56,922 nt of DNA from Streptosporangiaceae bacterium (GTDB taxonomy: Bacteria > Actinomycetota > Actinomycetes > Streptosporangiales > Streptosporangiaceae). The translations under genes were made by a program, and so were the position numbers. Location: NCBI GenBank assembly GCA_025934635.1, contig JAICWX010000012.1, positions 1-56,922 on the forward strand, read 5' to 3'. The notes beneath the pieces were generated by a model that was given only the letters and a program-made list of their open reading frames with translations, had not been told where the DNA came from and did no database searches. Shown piece by piece: positions 32,110-40,156 of the stretch (position 1 is its first letter; every line of letters begins with the position of its first letter).

Positions 32110-33704
32110 GCGTCCCTCCGGCGCAGCGCGTACGCGGCCAGGACCAGGGCGGACGCGGCCCAGGCGCACAGCACCGCGAACCCGGCCCACGGTGCCAGCG
32201 GGAAGAAGCCGTTGGCGGGGTTGTAGCTGGCGATGACCTGGGCGTACTGGGGATTGCTCTGCTGGATGGCGAACCCCGCCGCCGGGGTGACGCGGACCAG
32301 CCACTCCTGCGCCCCGGCCGGCAGCACGCCGCCGAGTATCGCGAGCAGGTACGGCAGCACGATGCCCGCGACCACCGCGGTGACCGCCCCGGCGCTGCGC
32401 CGCATCAGCGTGCCCACCGCCAGGGCGAGCACCGCCGCCACGGCCAGCAGCGCCGCGGTGCCGGCTGCGATCCTCGCCTCGGTGAGAGCGGGGAGCGGCA
32501 AGATGGGGTTGCCGTTCTCGCGCAGCAGGCGCTCGCCGACCGGGATCGCGACGGTCACGGCGATCAGGCCGGTCACGAACGTGACCCCGGCCAGCACGAC
32601 CGCCTTGGCCGCCAGCACCCGGCCGCGCCGCGGGCTGGCGGTGAGCGTAGTGCGGATCAGCCCGCGCCGGTATTCCGTGGTCATGAACATAGCGCCGATC
32701 ACCACCATGACGATCAGCCCGAGGAAGGTACCCGTGAGGGTCTGCTCGACGCTGCTCAGGCCGCCGCCGGTAGCCGGGGCGATGTCACCGGACCCCGACA
32801 CGGTGAGCCGGTCACCGGCCTGGGTGAACCCCTGCGCCGAAGCCGGCAGCGCCGTGTCGGCGGCCTTCTGGATGGCCTGTCCGGTCCACCCGGCGGTCGG
32901 CCGGAAGCCCTGCCTGCTCACGTGGTCGAAGGCGCCGGTGGCCAGGGCCGGGCCGCCGGTCGCGGACGACCCCCCGAGCGAGGTCGACGTCTTCGTGTAA
33001 CCGGGCGTGGCGGCGAACAGGCCGCCCTGTGCGGTAGCCGGGAATCCGGTCAGCCTGGCCGTGCCGACCAGCGTCCAGTGCACGCCGTCCGCGGAGTCGT
33101 AGCCGCTGATCGCGTCCCCGGTCCTGGTCAACCGCAGCCACCGCGGCGCCGACGCCGACACCTTCCCGGCCAGGCCAGCCACGTCATGGGTGAAGTCCCA
33201 CTGCATCCGCACGCCGTGCGTGCCGGTGACCATCATCGCCGCGTACGCTGACCCCTGGGCCGTGCTGGCCTTGATCATGATGCCGGCCTTGGACCACGGC
33301 TGCACCCCCGGCGTCATGCCCGCCGTCGGCGAGCTGCCCGCCGCCCCCGCGGCCAGGCCATGGGTAGAATACAGGCCGGTCAGCGACGTCAGCCGGACGG
33401 TGATGCCGCCGTTCGCGGCCAACGGCTGGCGGACGAAGTAGAAGCTGTCACTGACCCACCCTCCTTCTGGTCCGGTTGGCGGCACCGGGCAGCCCTGCGA
33501 GGCGCTACCGGGATCCGGCTGGAAACTGCACTGGCTGTTGGATCCGGTCAGCACGCTGATCCCCACGACGAGCAGCCCGCCGACGAGCATGCCGATGACC
33601 CAGCCGCGCACGGACCGGAACTTGGTCCACTCGGCCCGCAGCAGCTGCGCGAACCCGTCGCGGCCGGTACCCAGCTCCGACCGGTACGGCGCGATGGCGG
33701 TCAT
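32106..33704 (-). CDS. ABC-2 permease with a large extracellular lectin-like insert
   Basis: The 532-residue protein begins with a RAEWTKFRSVRGWVIGML anchor and ends with five or six more membrane helices, containing the coupling region TTEYRRGLIRTTLTASPRRGRVLAAKAVVLAG. Between the first and second helices is an insert of about 250 residues (about 60-310) with SDSFYFVRQPLAANGGITVRLT, WSKAGIMIKAST, APRWLRLTRTGD and YDSADGVHWTLVG. These are the hallmarks of DUF1349/concanavalin-like beta-sandwich domains that bind glycans. So the exporter may recognise a surface ligand. It overlaps both neighbouring genes by four bases. Confidence 0.9.
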   Translation of the reverse strand: MTAIAPYRSELGTGRDGFAQLLRAEWTKFRSVRGWVIGMLVGGLLVVGISVLTGSNSQCSFQPDPGSASQGCPVPPTGPEGGWVSDSFYFVRQPLAANGGITVRLTSLTGLYSTHGLAAGAAGSSPTAGMTPGVQPWSKAGIMIKASTAQGSAYAAMMVTGTHGVRMQWDFTHDVAGLAGKVSASAPRWLRLTRTGDAISGYDSADGVHWTLVGTARLTGFPATAQGGLFAATPGYTKTSTSLGGSSATGGPALATGAFDHVSRQGFRPTAGWTGQAIQKAADTALPASAQGFTQAGDRLTVSGSGDIAPATGGGLSSVEQTLTGTFLGLIVMVVIGAMFMTTEYRRGLIRTTLTASPRRGRVLAAKAVVLAGVTFVTGLIAVTVAIPVGERLLRENGNPILPLPALTEARIAAGTAALLAVAAVLALAVGTLMRRSAGAVTAVVAGIVLPYLLAILGGVLPAGAQEWLVRVTPAAGFAIQQSNPQYAQVIASYNPANGFFPLAPWAGFAVLCAWAASALVLAAYALRRRDA

Positions 33705-34621
33705 GACGCCGCTCCCGCCCGGAACTCAACCGCGTCCCTGGTCAGCTCCATGTAGGCCTCTTCCAGGGAGGCGCGGTGCGCGGACAGCTCAGCGAACGGC
33801 ACGGAGTTCTGCGACAGCAAGCTCACCACCCGTTCGGATGAAAGGCCGGAGACGGTGAGAACGTCGGGCGCGGTGGCCGCGACCTCGGCCCCCGCCTGGG
33901 CCAGGACGGTCATGGCGTCGGCGCGGGCCGTGGTGCGGACGGTGACCCGGTCGGCTGACGCGGCGGCGATCAGCTCGGCCACGCTGGCGTCGGCGATGAC
34001 CGTTCCCCGTCCCACCACGACCAGGTGGTCAGCGGTGTCCTCAAGCTCGCTCATCAGGTGACTGGAAACCAGGATCGCCCGGCCCTCGCGCGCCAGCGAC
34101 CGCAGGAATCCCCGCATCCACACGATGCCCTCCGGGTCCATCCCGTTGAACGGCTCGTCGAACAGCAGCACCGGCGGGTCGCCGAGCAGCGCCGCGGCGA
34201 TGCCGAGCCGCTGCCGCATGCCGAGCGAGTAACCGCCGGCCTTACGCCGGGCCGCCGGGCCGAGGCCGGCCTGCTCGATGACCTCGTCTACGCGCCTGGC
34301 CCCGTAGCCCTGCGAATGGGCTAGCCACAGCAGGTGGTTGCGGGCGGACCGGCTGGGCTGCAGCGCGGCCGCGTCGAGCAGCGAGCCGACGTGGCTGAGC
34401 GGATGCCGCAGGCTGGCGTAGGGGCGGCCGCCGATGAGCGCGGCGCCGGCCTCGACCGCGTCCAGGCCAAGGATCACCCGCATCGTGGTGGATTTGCCCG
34501 CGCCGTTCGGCCCGACGAAACCGGTCACCTGGCCGGGGGTGACCATGAACGTCATCCCGTCCAGCGCCAGCACCGAGCCGTACCGCTTACGCAGCCCGGT
34601 GACTTCGATAGTTGCTTCCAT
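33701..34621 (-). CDS. ABC transporter ATP-binding protein
   Basis: The 306-residue ATPase has Walker A GPNGAGKSTTMRVILGL, Q-loop HVGSLLDAAALQP, signature YSLGMRQRLGIAAALL, Walker B VLLFDEPFNGMDP and H-loop LVSSHLMSELEDT. ATG 34621 begins MEATIEVTGLRKRYG; a longer frame reaching 34693 adds a low-complexity prefix and is not used. It is the first gene of the ABC operon and is divergent from the two-component system across a 167-base gap with a palindrome. Confidence 0.94.
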   Translation of the reverse strand: MEATIEVTGLRKRYGSVLALDGMTFMVTPGQVTGFVGPNGAGKSTTMRVILGLDAVEAGAALIGGRPYASLRHPLSHVGSLLDAAALQPSRSARNHLLWLAHSQGYGARRVDEVIEQAGLGPAARRKAGGYSLGMRQRLGIAAALLGDPPVLLFDEPFNGMDPEGIVWMRGFLRSLAREGRAILVSSHLMSELEDTADHLVVVGRGTVIADASVAELIAAASADRVTVRTTARADAMTVLAQAGAEVAATAPDVLTVSGLSSERVVSLLSQNSVPFAELSAHRASLEEAYMELTRDAVEFRAGAAS

Positions 34622-34713
34622 AGTCTCGAAGGCTAGGGAGCCGGGCCGGTCGCGGTCGTCACGCGGCGGTGCGGTCTTCGGCGTCGCTGGCACCAGGGAG
34701 CCGTGTCCCGCGT

Positions 34714-34731
34714 ATCCCTCGCACGAGGGAT
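34714..34731. promoter_or_regulatory. perfect 18-base palindrome, candidate operator
   Basis: ATCCCTCG, CA, CGAGGGAT forms a perfect two-fold-symmetric site, with the outer bases G/C also paired. It lies between the divergent ABC operon (start 34621) and two-component system (start 34789), 58 bases before the latter. It is the natural candidate for the response regulator or another dimeric factor to control both; this is inference from position and symmetry. Confidence 0.5.
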
Positions 34732-34788
34732 GCAGGTACCCCCGGCCTGGGCGATGCGGTCCCGCTGACCAGTAGCGACAATAGGAGG

Positions 34789-36105
34789 ATGGATCTGGCT
34801 GAGCGGCCCCTGGCTCCCGTGGCGCTGGCCGCGCCGCTCGGGCTGCTTGCGGTGGCCGAGCTGGCGGCCCGGCTCAGCTACGGCTCGACCGTGCGGGCCG
34901 GGCTGGCGTCCGGCTCGGCCACGCACGCCACGCAGACCGGGGCGAGCCTGCCGGCCGCACTGCTGATGACCGCGTTCTGCCTGCTGGCCACGGTGCCGGC
35001 CGCGCTACCGCGGCCGGTCCTCGCCGCGGTAACGGCATGGGCGGCGGCCCTGGCCTCGCTGCTGCTGTTCGACCTGGTGACGGCCGGGGGCGCGGCCGCC
35101 CTGGTGATGGCCTCCTACCGGCTGGCCCGCGCCGGATCGCGCGTGCTGGCGGTGGCGCTGGCGGCGCCGTTCCTCGGGATCGCGCTAGGCCTGGCTGTCA
35201 CCGCGTCGCGGGCGTCGCTGGTGAACGGAGGAACTCGTAGCCTGGCCGTGTCGGGGGTCGAGACCTACGTGCTGGCCGTGATGCTGGCGTCGGCCATCCC
35301 GGTCGCCGTGGTGGCCGCGACCGCGCGCGGGGCGCGCGAGGAAGGCCGGACCCACAGCGCCGCCCGCGAGCTCGCCGAGGGGATGCTGGCCGATCACCTG
35401 GCCCGCGGCGAGCGGGCCAGGATCGCCCGCGAGCTGCACGACGTGGTCGCCCACCACATCTCCGTGATCGCGGTGCAGGCCGAGACCGCCCGGCTGACAA
35501 CGCCGGGGCTGCCCGACGCCGGTGCCGACCGGTTCGCCGCGATCGGCGACACCGCCCGGGCCGGGCTGACCGAGATGCGCCGCCTGCTCGGCGTGCTACG
35601 CGAGGACGCGACGACGGACCTGGATACCGCGGAACCGGGCACGCCTGCCCCGCCCGCCAAGGCCCTGGCCGCCGCCCGACAGCCACAGCCCGGCCTGGCC
35701 CAGCTCGGCGAGCTGGTGGACGAGGCCCGCGCGGCCTCGGGCACCGTCGTCAGGCTCATCGTGTCGGGGCCGATGGCCCGGCTGGATCCGGGCGTGGAAC
35801 TGGCTGCCTATCGCATCGTGCAGGAAGCTCTGACCAACGCGCGGCGACACGCGGCCGGCGCGGCCGCCGACGTCGAGCTGCGCTACGCCGGTGACGTGCT
35901 GCGGCTGCGGATCCGCGACAACGGGCCTGGCCTGGCGGACCGGCAGGCCGGGCACGGCCTGCTCGGCATGCGCGAGCGGGCCGCGGCGGTCGGCGGGTCG
36001 CTGCAGACCGGGCCGGCGCCCGGCGGCGGCTTCCGCGTCGAGGCTGAGCTTCCCGCTAAGGCCCTGGACACCGTGGCCAGCGCCCCGATCGGAGCCCGCG
36101 AGTGA
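34789..36105 (+). CDS. NarL-system sensor histidine kinase
   Basis: The 438-residue kinase has five to six hydrophobic N-terminal segments without a large sensor loop, a short coiled linker, the HisKA_3 dimerisation motif ERARIARELHDVVAHHISVI (phosphoacceptor H217) and an HATPase with ALTNARRHA, IRDNGPGL and HGLLGMRERAAAVGG. It is the intramembrane-sensing type commonly paired with ABC-2 exporters. ATG 34789 follows AGGAGG directly, with no spacer, so the precise start could be slightly later. It is divergent to, and likely controls, the exporter genes at 31336-34621. Confidence 0.92.
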   Translation: MDLAERPLAPVALAAPLGLLAVAELAARLSYGSTVRAGLASGSATHATQTGASLPAALLMTAFCLLATVPAALPRPVLAAVTAWAAALASLLLFDLVTAGGAAALVMASYRLARAGSRVLAVALAAPFLGIALGLAVTASRASLVNGGTRSLAVSGVETYVLAVMLASAIPVAVVAATARGAREEGRTHSAARELAEGMLADHLARGERARIARELHDVVAHHISVIAVQAETARLTTPGLPDAGADRFAAIGDTARAGLTEMRRLLGVLREDATTDLDTAEPGTPAPPAKALAAARQPQPGLAQLGELVDEARAASGTVVRLIVSGPMARLDPGVELAAYRIVQEALTNARRHAAGAAADVELRYAGDVLRLRIRDNGPGLADRQAGHGLLGMRERAAAVGGSLQTGPAPGGGFRVEAELPAKALDTVASAPIGARE

Positions 36106-36776
36106 CCGTTTCTCTCGTCGTCGCTGATGACCATGAGGTGGTGCGGGCCGGGTTCGCTGCCCTGCTTGACACCCAGCCGGACTTCACCGTGCTCGGCACG
36201 GCGGCCGACGGCACCGAGGCGGTCCTCCTCTGCCGCGAGCTCCGGCCCGACGTGGTGCTGATGGACGTCCGGATGCCCAGCCTGGACGGGATCGAGGCGA
36301 CCCGGCAGCTCGCCGGGGCCGGCGACCCGGGCCCGCGGGTGCTGATCCTCACCACGTTCGACCTGGACCAGTACGTGTTCGACGCGCTGCGGGCGGGCGC
36401 CAGCGGCTTCCTGCTCAAGGACGTCACCGCGGAGCGGCTGTTCGACGCGGTGCGGGTGGTCGCGGCGGGCGAGGCCCTGCTCGCCCCGGCCGTGACCCGC
36501 CGCCTGATCAGCGAGTTCACCCGGCTCCGGCCGGTCCAGGAGACCCTTCCGTCGACCGCCCTGACCACGCTCACCCCCCGGGAGACCGAGGTGCTGCGGC
36601 TCGTGGCCGAAGGGCTGTCCAACCCGGAGGTGGCCCGGCGGCTCGTCGTCACCGAGGAGACGGTCAAGACACATGTCAGCCGGATCCTGAGCAAGCTCGG
36701 GCTGCGTGACCGGACCCAGGCCGTGGTCGCCGCCTACGAATCCGGCCTGGTCGTCCCGGGGAGGGAGCGTGACTGA
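36102..36776 (+). CDS. NarL/FixJ-family response regulator
   Basis: The 224-residue protein has a receiver domain with acidic pair DD (residues 9-10), phosphorylated Asp55 in VVLMDVRMP, a conserved Thr in LTTFD and Lys in LLKDV, and a C-terminal LuxR-type HTH (LTPRETEVLRLVAEGLSNPEVARRL, TVKTHVSRILSKLGL). GTG 36102 overlaps the kinase stop by four bases. It should bind DNA as a dimer near the exporter promoter; the perfect palindrome at 34714 is a candidate. Confidence 0.95.
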   Translation: MTVSLVVADDHEVVRAGFAALLDTQPDFTVLGTAADGTEAVLLCRELRPDVVLMDVRMPSLDGIEATRQLAGAGDPGPRVLILTTFDLDQYVFDALRAGASGFLLKDVTAERLFDAVRVVAAGEALLAPAVTRRLISEFTRLRPVQETLPSTALTTLTPRETEVLRLVAEGLSNPEVARRLVVTEETVKTHVSRILSKLGLRDRTQAVVAAYESGLVVPGRERD

Positions 36777-38124
36777 CCGCGGCGGCAGCGTGCCCGTGAG
36801 CCCCGAGCTGGTCACCGCGCCGCCCGCCCGGCCGGTGCGGTGGCCGGCCCGCAGGCTGTTCCCGCTGCTCGCCACCATCATCATGGCCGCCGCCGGGATA
36901 GCGGGCACCATCTGGGGCCCGCGCTTTTACGGCAAGACCGCCTGGGCGCTGCCCGACGACCTGTGGGGGACGCTGATCGCCGCCCAGCGCCTCGCGCACC
37001 TGAACCTCACCGGCCTGTACACGCTGCCCACCCAGCTGGTCTCGCTGCCGGGGACGGCCGTGATCCTGGTCCCGGCCATCGCGGTCATCGAGGTGACCGG
37101 GCTTCACCTGGGGCTCCCGTCCGCCCACGGCGCCTATCCCGCCGTCTGGCTGTTCGCCGGGCCCTACCAGGTGGCCATCTCCGCCGTCGCGCTGTTCGCC
37201 GCCGACGCCACCGCCGAGCGCCTCGGGGCCAGCAGGCCCCGGCGGTTCTGGCTGGCCGCCGCGGGCGCCACCGCGCTGTGGAGCGTCACCGTGCGGTGGG
37301 GGCACCCGGAAGACGCCGTGGCCGTCGGGCTGCTGCTGTACGCCGTCCTGGACCTGGCCAACTCCAAGACCAGCCGTTCGGCCTGGCTGATCGGGGCGGC
37401 GGTGGCCGTGCAGCCGCTCGTCCTGCTCGCGTTCCCGCTGCTCGCCGCCGTGGTGGAGCCACGCCGGCTGGCCGGCTACGTGGCCCGCGCCGCCACTCCG
37501 GCCGCGGTGCTGCTCGCCGCCGCGGCGGCGGCCAACTGGCCCGCCACCATCCACGCGGTGACCAGCCAGCCCAACTCCCCGGCCATCGACCACCCCACCC
37601 CGTGGATCTACCTGGCCCCGCATCTGGACGGGGCCCAGGTGGCGGCCGGCCCGGCCCGGATCGTGTCCGTCGTCGCGGCCTGCGCCTGCGCGCTGGTGGT
37701 CGCGCGCCGCTGGCGGGCCGCCCGGACCCCGGGACCCGCGGTCCCGTGGGACCACGACACGCTGGCCGGGCTGCTCTGGTGGGTCGCGCTGACGCTGGCG
37801 CTGCGGTCGGCGTTCGAGCCGGTGATGGTCGCCTACTACCTGTGGCCGCCGCTGGCGGTGGCCTTGGCCGCCGTCGCCCGGGACTGGCGGCGGCTGCTCC
37901 CGGTCGGCGTCGTCGCCGTCGTGCTCACGTTCTTCTCGCAGGTCCAGTGGCACGATCCGTGGGCCTGGTGGACGCCGATGGTTGCCGGGCTCGCCCTAGC
38001 CCTGTACTTCGCCCGGGTCCGCCCCCGACGGCCGGAGGCCGGAGGGGTTTTGCCCGCCGCCAGCCCGCCGCCGCAGGTGCTGCCAGAGGCGGGGGAGCAG
38101 CTCGCCGCTGACGGCGCGCCATGA
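36769..38124 (+). CDS. polytopic membrane protein of unknown function
   Basis: The 451-residue protein has about ten hydrophobic segments, starting LFPLLATIIMAAAGIAGTIWG, then LPGTAVILVPAIAVIEVTG and others, with periplasmic loops such as NSPAIDHPTPWIYLAPHL. This pattern resembles glycosyltransferase-87-like mannosyltransferase or related actinobacterial membrane proteins, but no signature acidic motif lets me assign it. GTG 36769 overlaps the response regulator's end by eight bases, with GGGGAGGGAG upstream. Its 3' end overlaps the convergent aldolase-like gene by 129 bases. Confidence 0.75.
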   Translation: MTDRGGSVPVSPELVTAPPARPVRWPARRLFPLLATIIMAAAGIAGTIWGPRFYGKTAWALPDDLWGTLIAAQRLAHLNLTGLYTLPTQLVSLPGTAVILVPAIAVIEVTGLHLGLPSAHGAYPAVWLFAGPYQVAISAVALFAADATAERLGASRPRRFWLAAAGATALWSVTVRWGHPEDAVAVGLLLYAVLDLANSKTSRSAWLIGAAVAVQPLVLLAFPLLAAVVEPRRLAGYVARAATPAAVLLAAAAAANWPATIHAVTSQPNSPAIDHPTPWIYLAPHLDGAQVAAGPARIVSVVAACACALVVARRWRAARTPGPAVPWDHDTLAGLLWWVALTLALRSAFEPVMVAYYLWPPLAVALAAVARDWRRLLPVGVVAVVLTFFSQVQWHDPWAWWTPMVAGLALALYFARVRPRRPEAGGVLPAASPPPQVLPEAGEQLAADGAP

Positions 38125-38757
38125 CGCGATCTCGGCCGCGGACAGCGGCGTGACCGGGCTGGCCCCCGACGGCCGGAAGCCGGAGCGGGTTTGCCCGGAA
38201 GCGGCCAGCGCCTGCAGGTAGACGTCGCAGGCCGCGCCGAGCAGCCACATCCGGGCGACGGCCAGCCCCGGGGTCGCGCCCAGGGTCAGGGCGCCGTTCC
38301 CGCGCAGCAGCAGCGCCTCGCCGTCCGGGAGGCTGCTGGCCGCCCGTCCGGCCTGATCGGCCGACCTGAGCAGCCCCGCCTCGTCGTGCACCGGGACCGA
38401 CTCGCCCAGCCACGCGGCCTGGCCGTGCAGCGGGACCATCATGCTGACCGCCGCCGCGGCGGCGAACGCGCCGGGTGGCTGGGCCCGGGCCACCGCGGTC
38501 GCGTCCGGCCGGGCCCGGTACAGGGCCAGGTGCGCCCACGCCTCGGCCGGCGCGCCCTTGGGCAGCGGCCCCTCGGTTGCCAGCGGAACCTCGATCAACT
38601 CATCCGCGCTGACCCCGGCCAGGTCGGCGGCGGGCGTGATCAGCATCGCCGCGCCCGCCCGGGCCGACACGTGCCCGAACGCCGTGACCAGCCCCAGCCG
38701 GGCCAGCACCCGCGCCGCCTCGGCCACTTCCTCGCGCAACCCTGGTCCCGGAATCAC
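37996..38757 (-). CDS. class II aldolase/adducin-fold protein lacking zinc ligands
   Basis: The 253-residue protein has the family fold (LARLGLVTAFGHVSAR, HLALYRARPDATAV, LRGNGALTLG) and keeps the catalytic-type Glu72. All three zinc histidines expected from FucA-like enzymes are replaced: the H-x-H pair is Arg91 and Gln93, and the third is Asn154. So it is probably not an active aldolase and may be structural or regulatory. The tail carries two in-frame copies of a short repeat. GTG 38757 follows AAGGGGAA. The divergent promoter region holds two operator sites. Confidence 0.8.
   Translation of the reverse strand: MIPGPGLREEVAEAARVLARLGLVTAFGHVSARAGAAMLITPAADLAGVSADELIEVPLATEGPLPKGAPAEAWAHLALYRARPDATAVARAQPPGAFAAAAAVSMMVPLHGQAAWLGESVPVHDEAGLLRSADQAGRAASSLPDGEALLLRGNGALTLGATPGLAVARMWLLGAACDVYLQALAASGQTRSGFRPSGASPVTPLSAAEIASWRAVSGELLPRLWQHLRRRAGGGQNPSGLRPSGADPGEVQG
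38021..38197. repeat. 36-base direct repeat inside overlapping genes
   Basis: A 36-base sequence starting GCCCCCGACGGCCGGA at 38021-38056 recurs at 38162-38197 with 33 identical bases, 141 bases (47 codons) apart. On the aldolase strand it encodes SGFRPSGAS and SGLRPSGAD, each preceded by GQ. The first copy is also within the 3' end of the convergent membrane protein gene. It looks like an in-frame duplication or an insertion-prone GC-rich palindromic element. Confidence 0.75.
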
Positions 38758-38795
38758 CCCCCGGTTCCCCTTCCCAGACGCCCGGCCGCATGTCT

Positions 38796-38811
38796 AAACT
38801 GTATGCAGTTT
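38796..38811. promoter_or_regulatory. GntR-type operator, site A1
   Basis: AAACTGTATGCAGTTT is an inverted repeat with one central mismatch pair, of the form CTGTATRCAG. It lies 37 bases before the VOC dioxygenase ATG and 38 bases before the divergent aldolase-like start. It matches the sites near gntR (44163) and before the GLYR gene (45422), so it is called as an operator of the local GntR regulator. Confidence 0.65.
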
Positions 38812-38827
38812 CTACTGTATGCACTTT
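38812..38827. promoter_or_regulatory. GntR-type operator, weaker site A2
   Basis: CTACTGTATGCACTTT directly abuts site A1 and matches it at 13 of 16 positions. Two sites in tandem, 16 bases centre to centre, would place bound dimers about 1.5 helical turns apart. It is weaker in sequence than A1. Confidence 0.45.
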
Positions 38828-38847
38828 GCCTCCGAAGGGGAAGGGTC

Positions 38848-39750
38848 ATGATCTCAGGGCTGCACCACTACGCACTGGAAGTCCCCGACCTGGCGGTCGC
38901 CGAAGGCTTCCTGCAGGATTTCGGCCTGGAAACCGGCGAGAAGGACGGATCCCTGGTGGCCATGTGCCCCGGCCGTGACCAGGAGCAGGTGCGGCTGGTG
39001 GAGGCGCCCGCCAAGCGGCTGCACCACGTCAGCTTCACGATCCGGCCCGGCTCGCTGGACACGATCCGCGCGGCGCTGGAGCGGTCCGGCACCCCGGTGA
39101 TCGAGCCGCCGGCCGGCGCCACTGAGGACGGCCTGTGGCTGCGCGACCCTGACGGGACGGCCGTGCAGCTGCTCGACGAACCTCAGGCGCCGGCCCGGCC
39201 CGCCGCCGAGGTGCTGGTCAACATCGGGGGCACCCGCCAGCGGACCGGCATCGCGCAGTGGACGCGGGCCACCGAGGACGTCCTGCCCCGGCGGCTCGGG
39301 CACTCGCTGCTGTTCACCGCGCAGCCGGCCCGGATGACCGAGTTCTACACCCAGGTGCTGGGGCTGCATCTCAGCGACACGATCCACCACGACCTGGTGA
39401 CCTTCCTCAACGCGGGACCGGGCGATCACCACGTCTTCGGCTTCATCTCCAGCACCCACCGCGGCTTCCACCACGCCAGCTTCGAGGTCCCCTCCATCGA
39501 CGCGATCGCGGTCGGCGCCGACCGGATGCGCGGCCAGGGCCGCGAGGCGGGCTGGGGGATCGGGCGCCACACCATCGGATCGAACTTCTTCCATTACAAC
39601 CCCGACCCGTGGGGCTCGTGGATCGAGTGGTTCTCCGACATCGACCAGATCGACGACTGCTGGGTGGCGGGCGACTGGGACGTCCCGCCGCACCTGTGGG
39701 GCGCGCCGCCGCCCGCGACCTTCCTCGCCAACCAAGAACCCGCCAGCTAG
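38848..39750 (+). CDS. VOC-superfamily extradiol dioxygenase-like protein
   Basis: The 300-residue protein has two VOC (glyoxalase/dioxygenase) modules. The second keeps the type I extradiol metal triad: His152 (RLGHSLLF), His209 (FHHASFEV) and Glu260 (WIEWFSD), plus HTIGSNFFHY near the active site. Such enzymes cleave catechol-like rings between or beside the hydroxyls using iron(II). ATG 38848 follows GGGGAAGGG. It heads an operon of three genes and is directly preceded by two operator sites. The physiological catechol is unknown. Confidence 0.9.
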   Translation: MISGLHHYALEVPDLAVAEGFLQDFGLETGEKDGSLVAMCPGRDQEQVRLVEAPAKRLHHVSFTIRPGSLDTIRAALERSGTPVIEPPAGATEDGLWLRDPDGTAVQLLDEPQAPARPAAEVLVNIGGTRQRTGIAQWTRATEDVLPRRLGHSLLFTAQPARMTEFYTQVLGLHLSDTIHHDLVTFLNAGPGDHHVFGFISSTHRGFHHASFEVPSIDAIAVGADRMRGQGREAGWGIGRHTIGSNFFHYNPDPWGSWIEWFSDIDQIDDCWVAGDWDVPPHLWGAPPPATFLANQEPAS

Positions 39751-39777
39751 ACAGCCACTGCAACGAAGGAGTGCACC

Positions 39778-40131
39778 ATGGCCCGTGACGTAGCCCCCAT
39801 CTTCGCCGACATCGACGGCATGGACGCTGGCAAGTTCCTCTCGCACCTCACGCCGGACGTGCGGTTCCGCTTCGCCAACATGGACCCCGCCCTCGGGCAC
39901 GCCGCCGTGAAGGAGGGGGTGGAAGGCTTCTGGACCACGATCTCCGGGCTGACCCACCACATCCTGAAGGTGCACGAGATCGGCGACACCGTCATCGCCC
40001 AGATCGACGTGGAGTACCGCCGCCTGGACGGCAAGTCGGTCACCGTGCCCAACTGCGACGTGCTGATCTTCGACGGCGACAAGGTACGCGACTGGCAGAT
40101 CTACATCGACCTCGCCCCCGTCTTCGCCTGA
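39778..40131 (+). CDS. SnoaL-like (NTF2-fold) protein
   Basis: The 117-residue protein fits the SnoaL/nuclear-transport-factor-2-like fold: FADIDGMDAGKFLSHLTPDV, then VEGFWTTISGLTHHILKVHEI, then ILIFDGDKVRDWQIYID. Such proteins include ketosteroid-isomerase-like enzymes and ring hydrolases, and often act on aromatic or polyketide intermediates. It lies 27 bases after the first VOC gene with its own ribosome site (GAAGGAG). An isomerase or hydratase role is a guess from the neighbours. Confidence 0.8.
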   Translation: MARDVAPIFADIDGMDAGKFLSHLTPDVRFRFANMDPALGHAAVKEGVEGFWTTISGLTHHILKVHEIGDTVIAQIDVEYRRLDGKSVTVPNCDVLIFDGDKVRDWQIYIDLAPVFA

Positions 40132-40156
40132 GCCGGAACCTGAGCCGGAGCCGCGC

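Noticed and set aside
38191..38847. Upstream extension of the VOC dioxygenase frame
   Set aside because: It runs antisense through the aldolase-like gene and the operator region; ATG 38848 with GGGGAAGGG begins exactly at the VOC domain.
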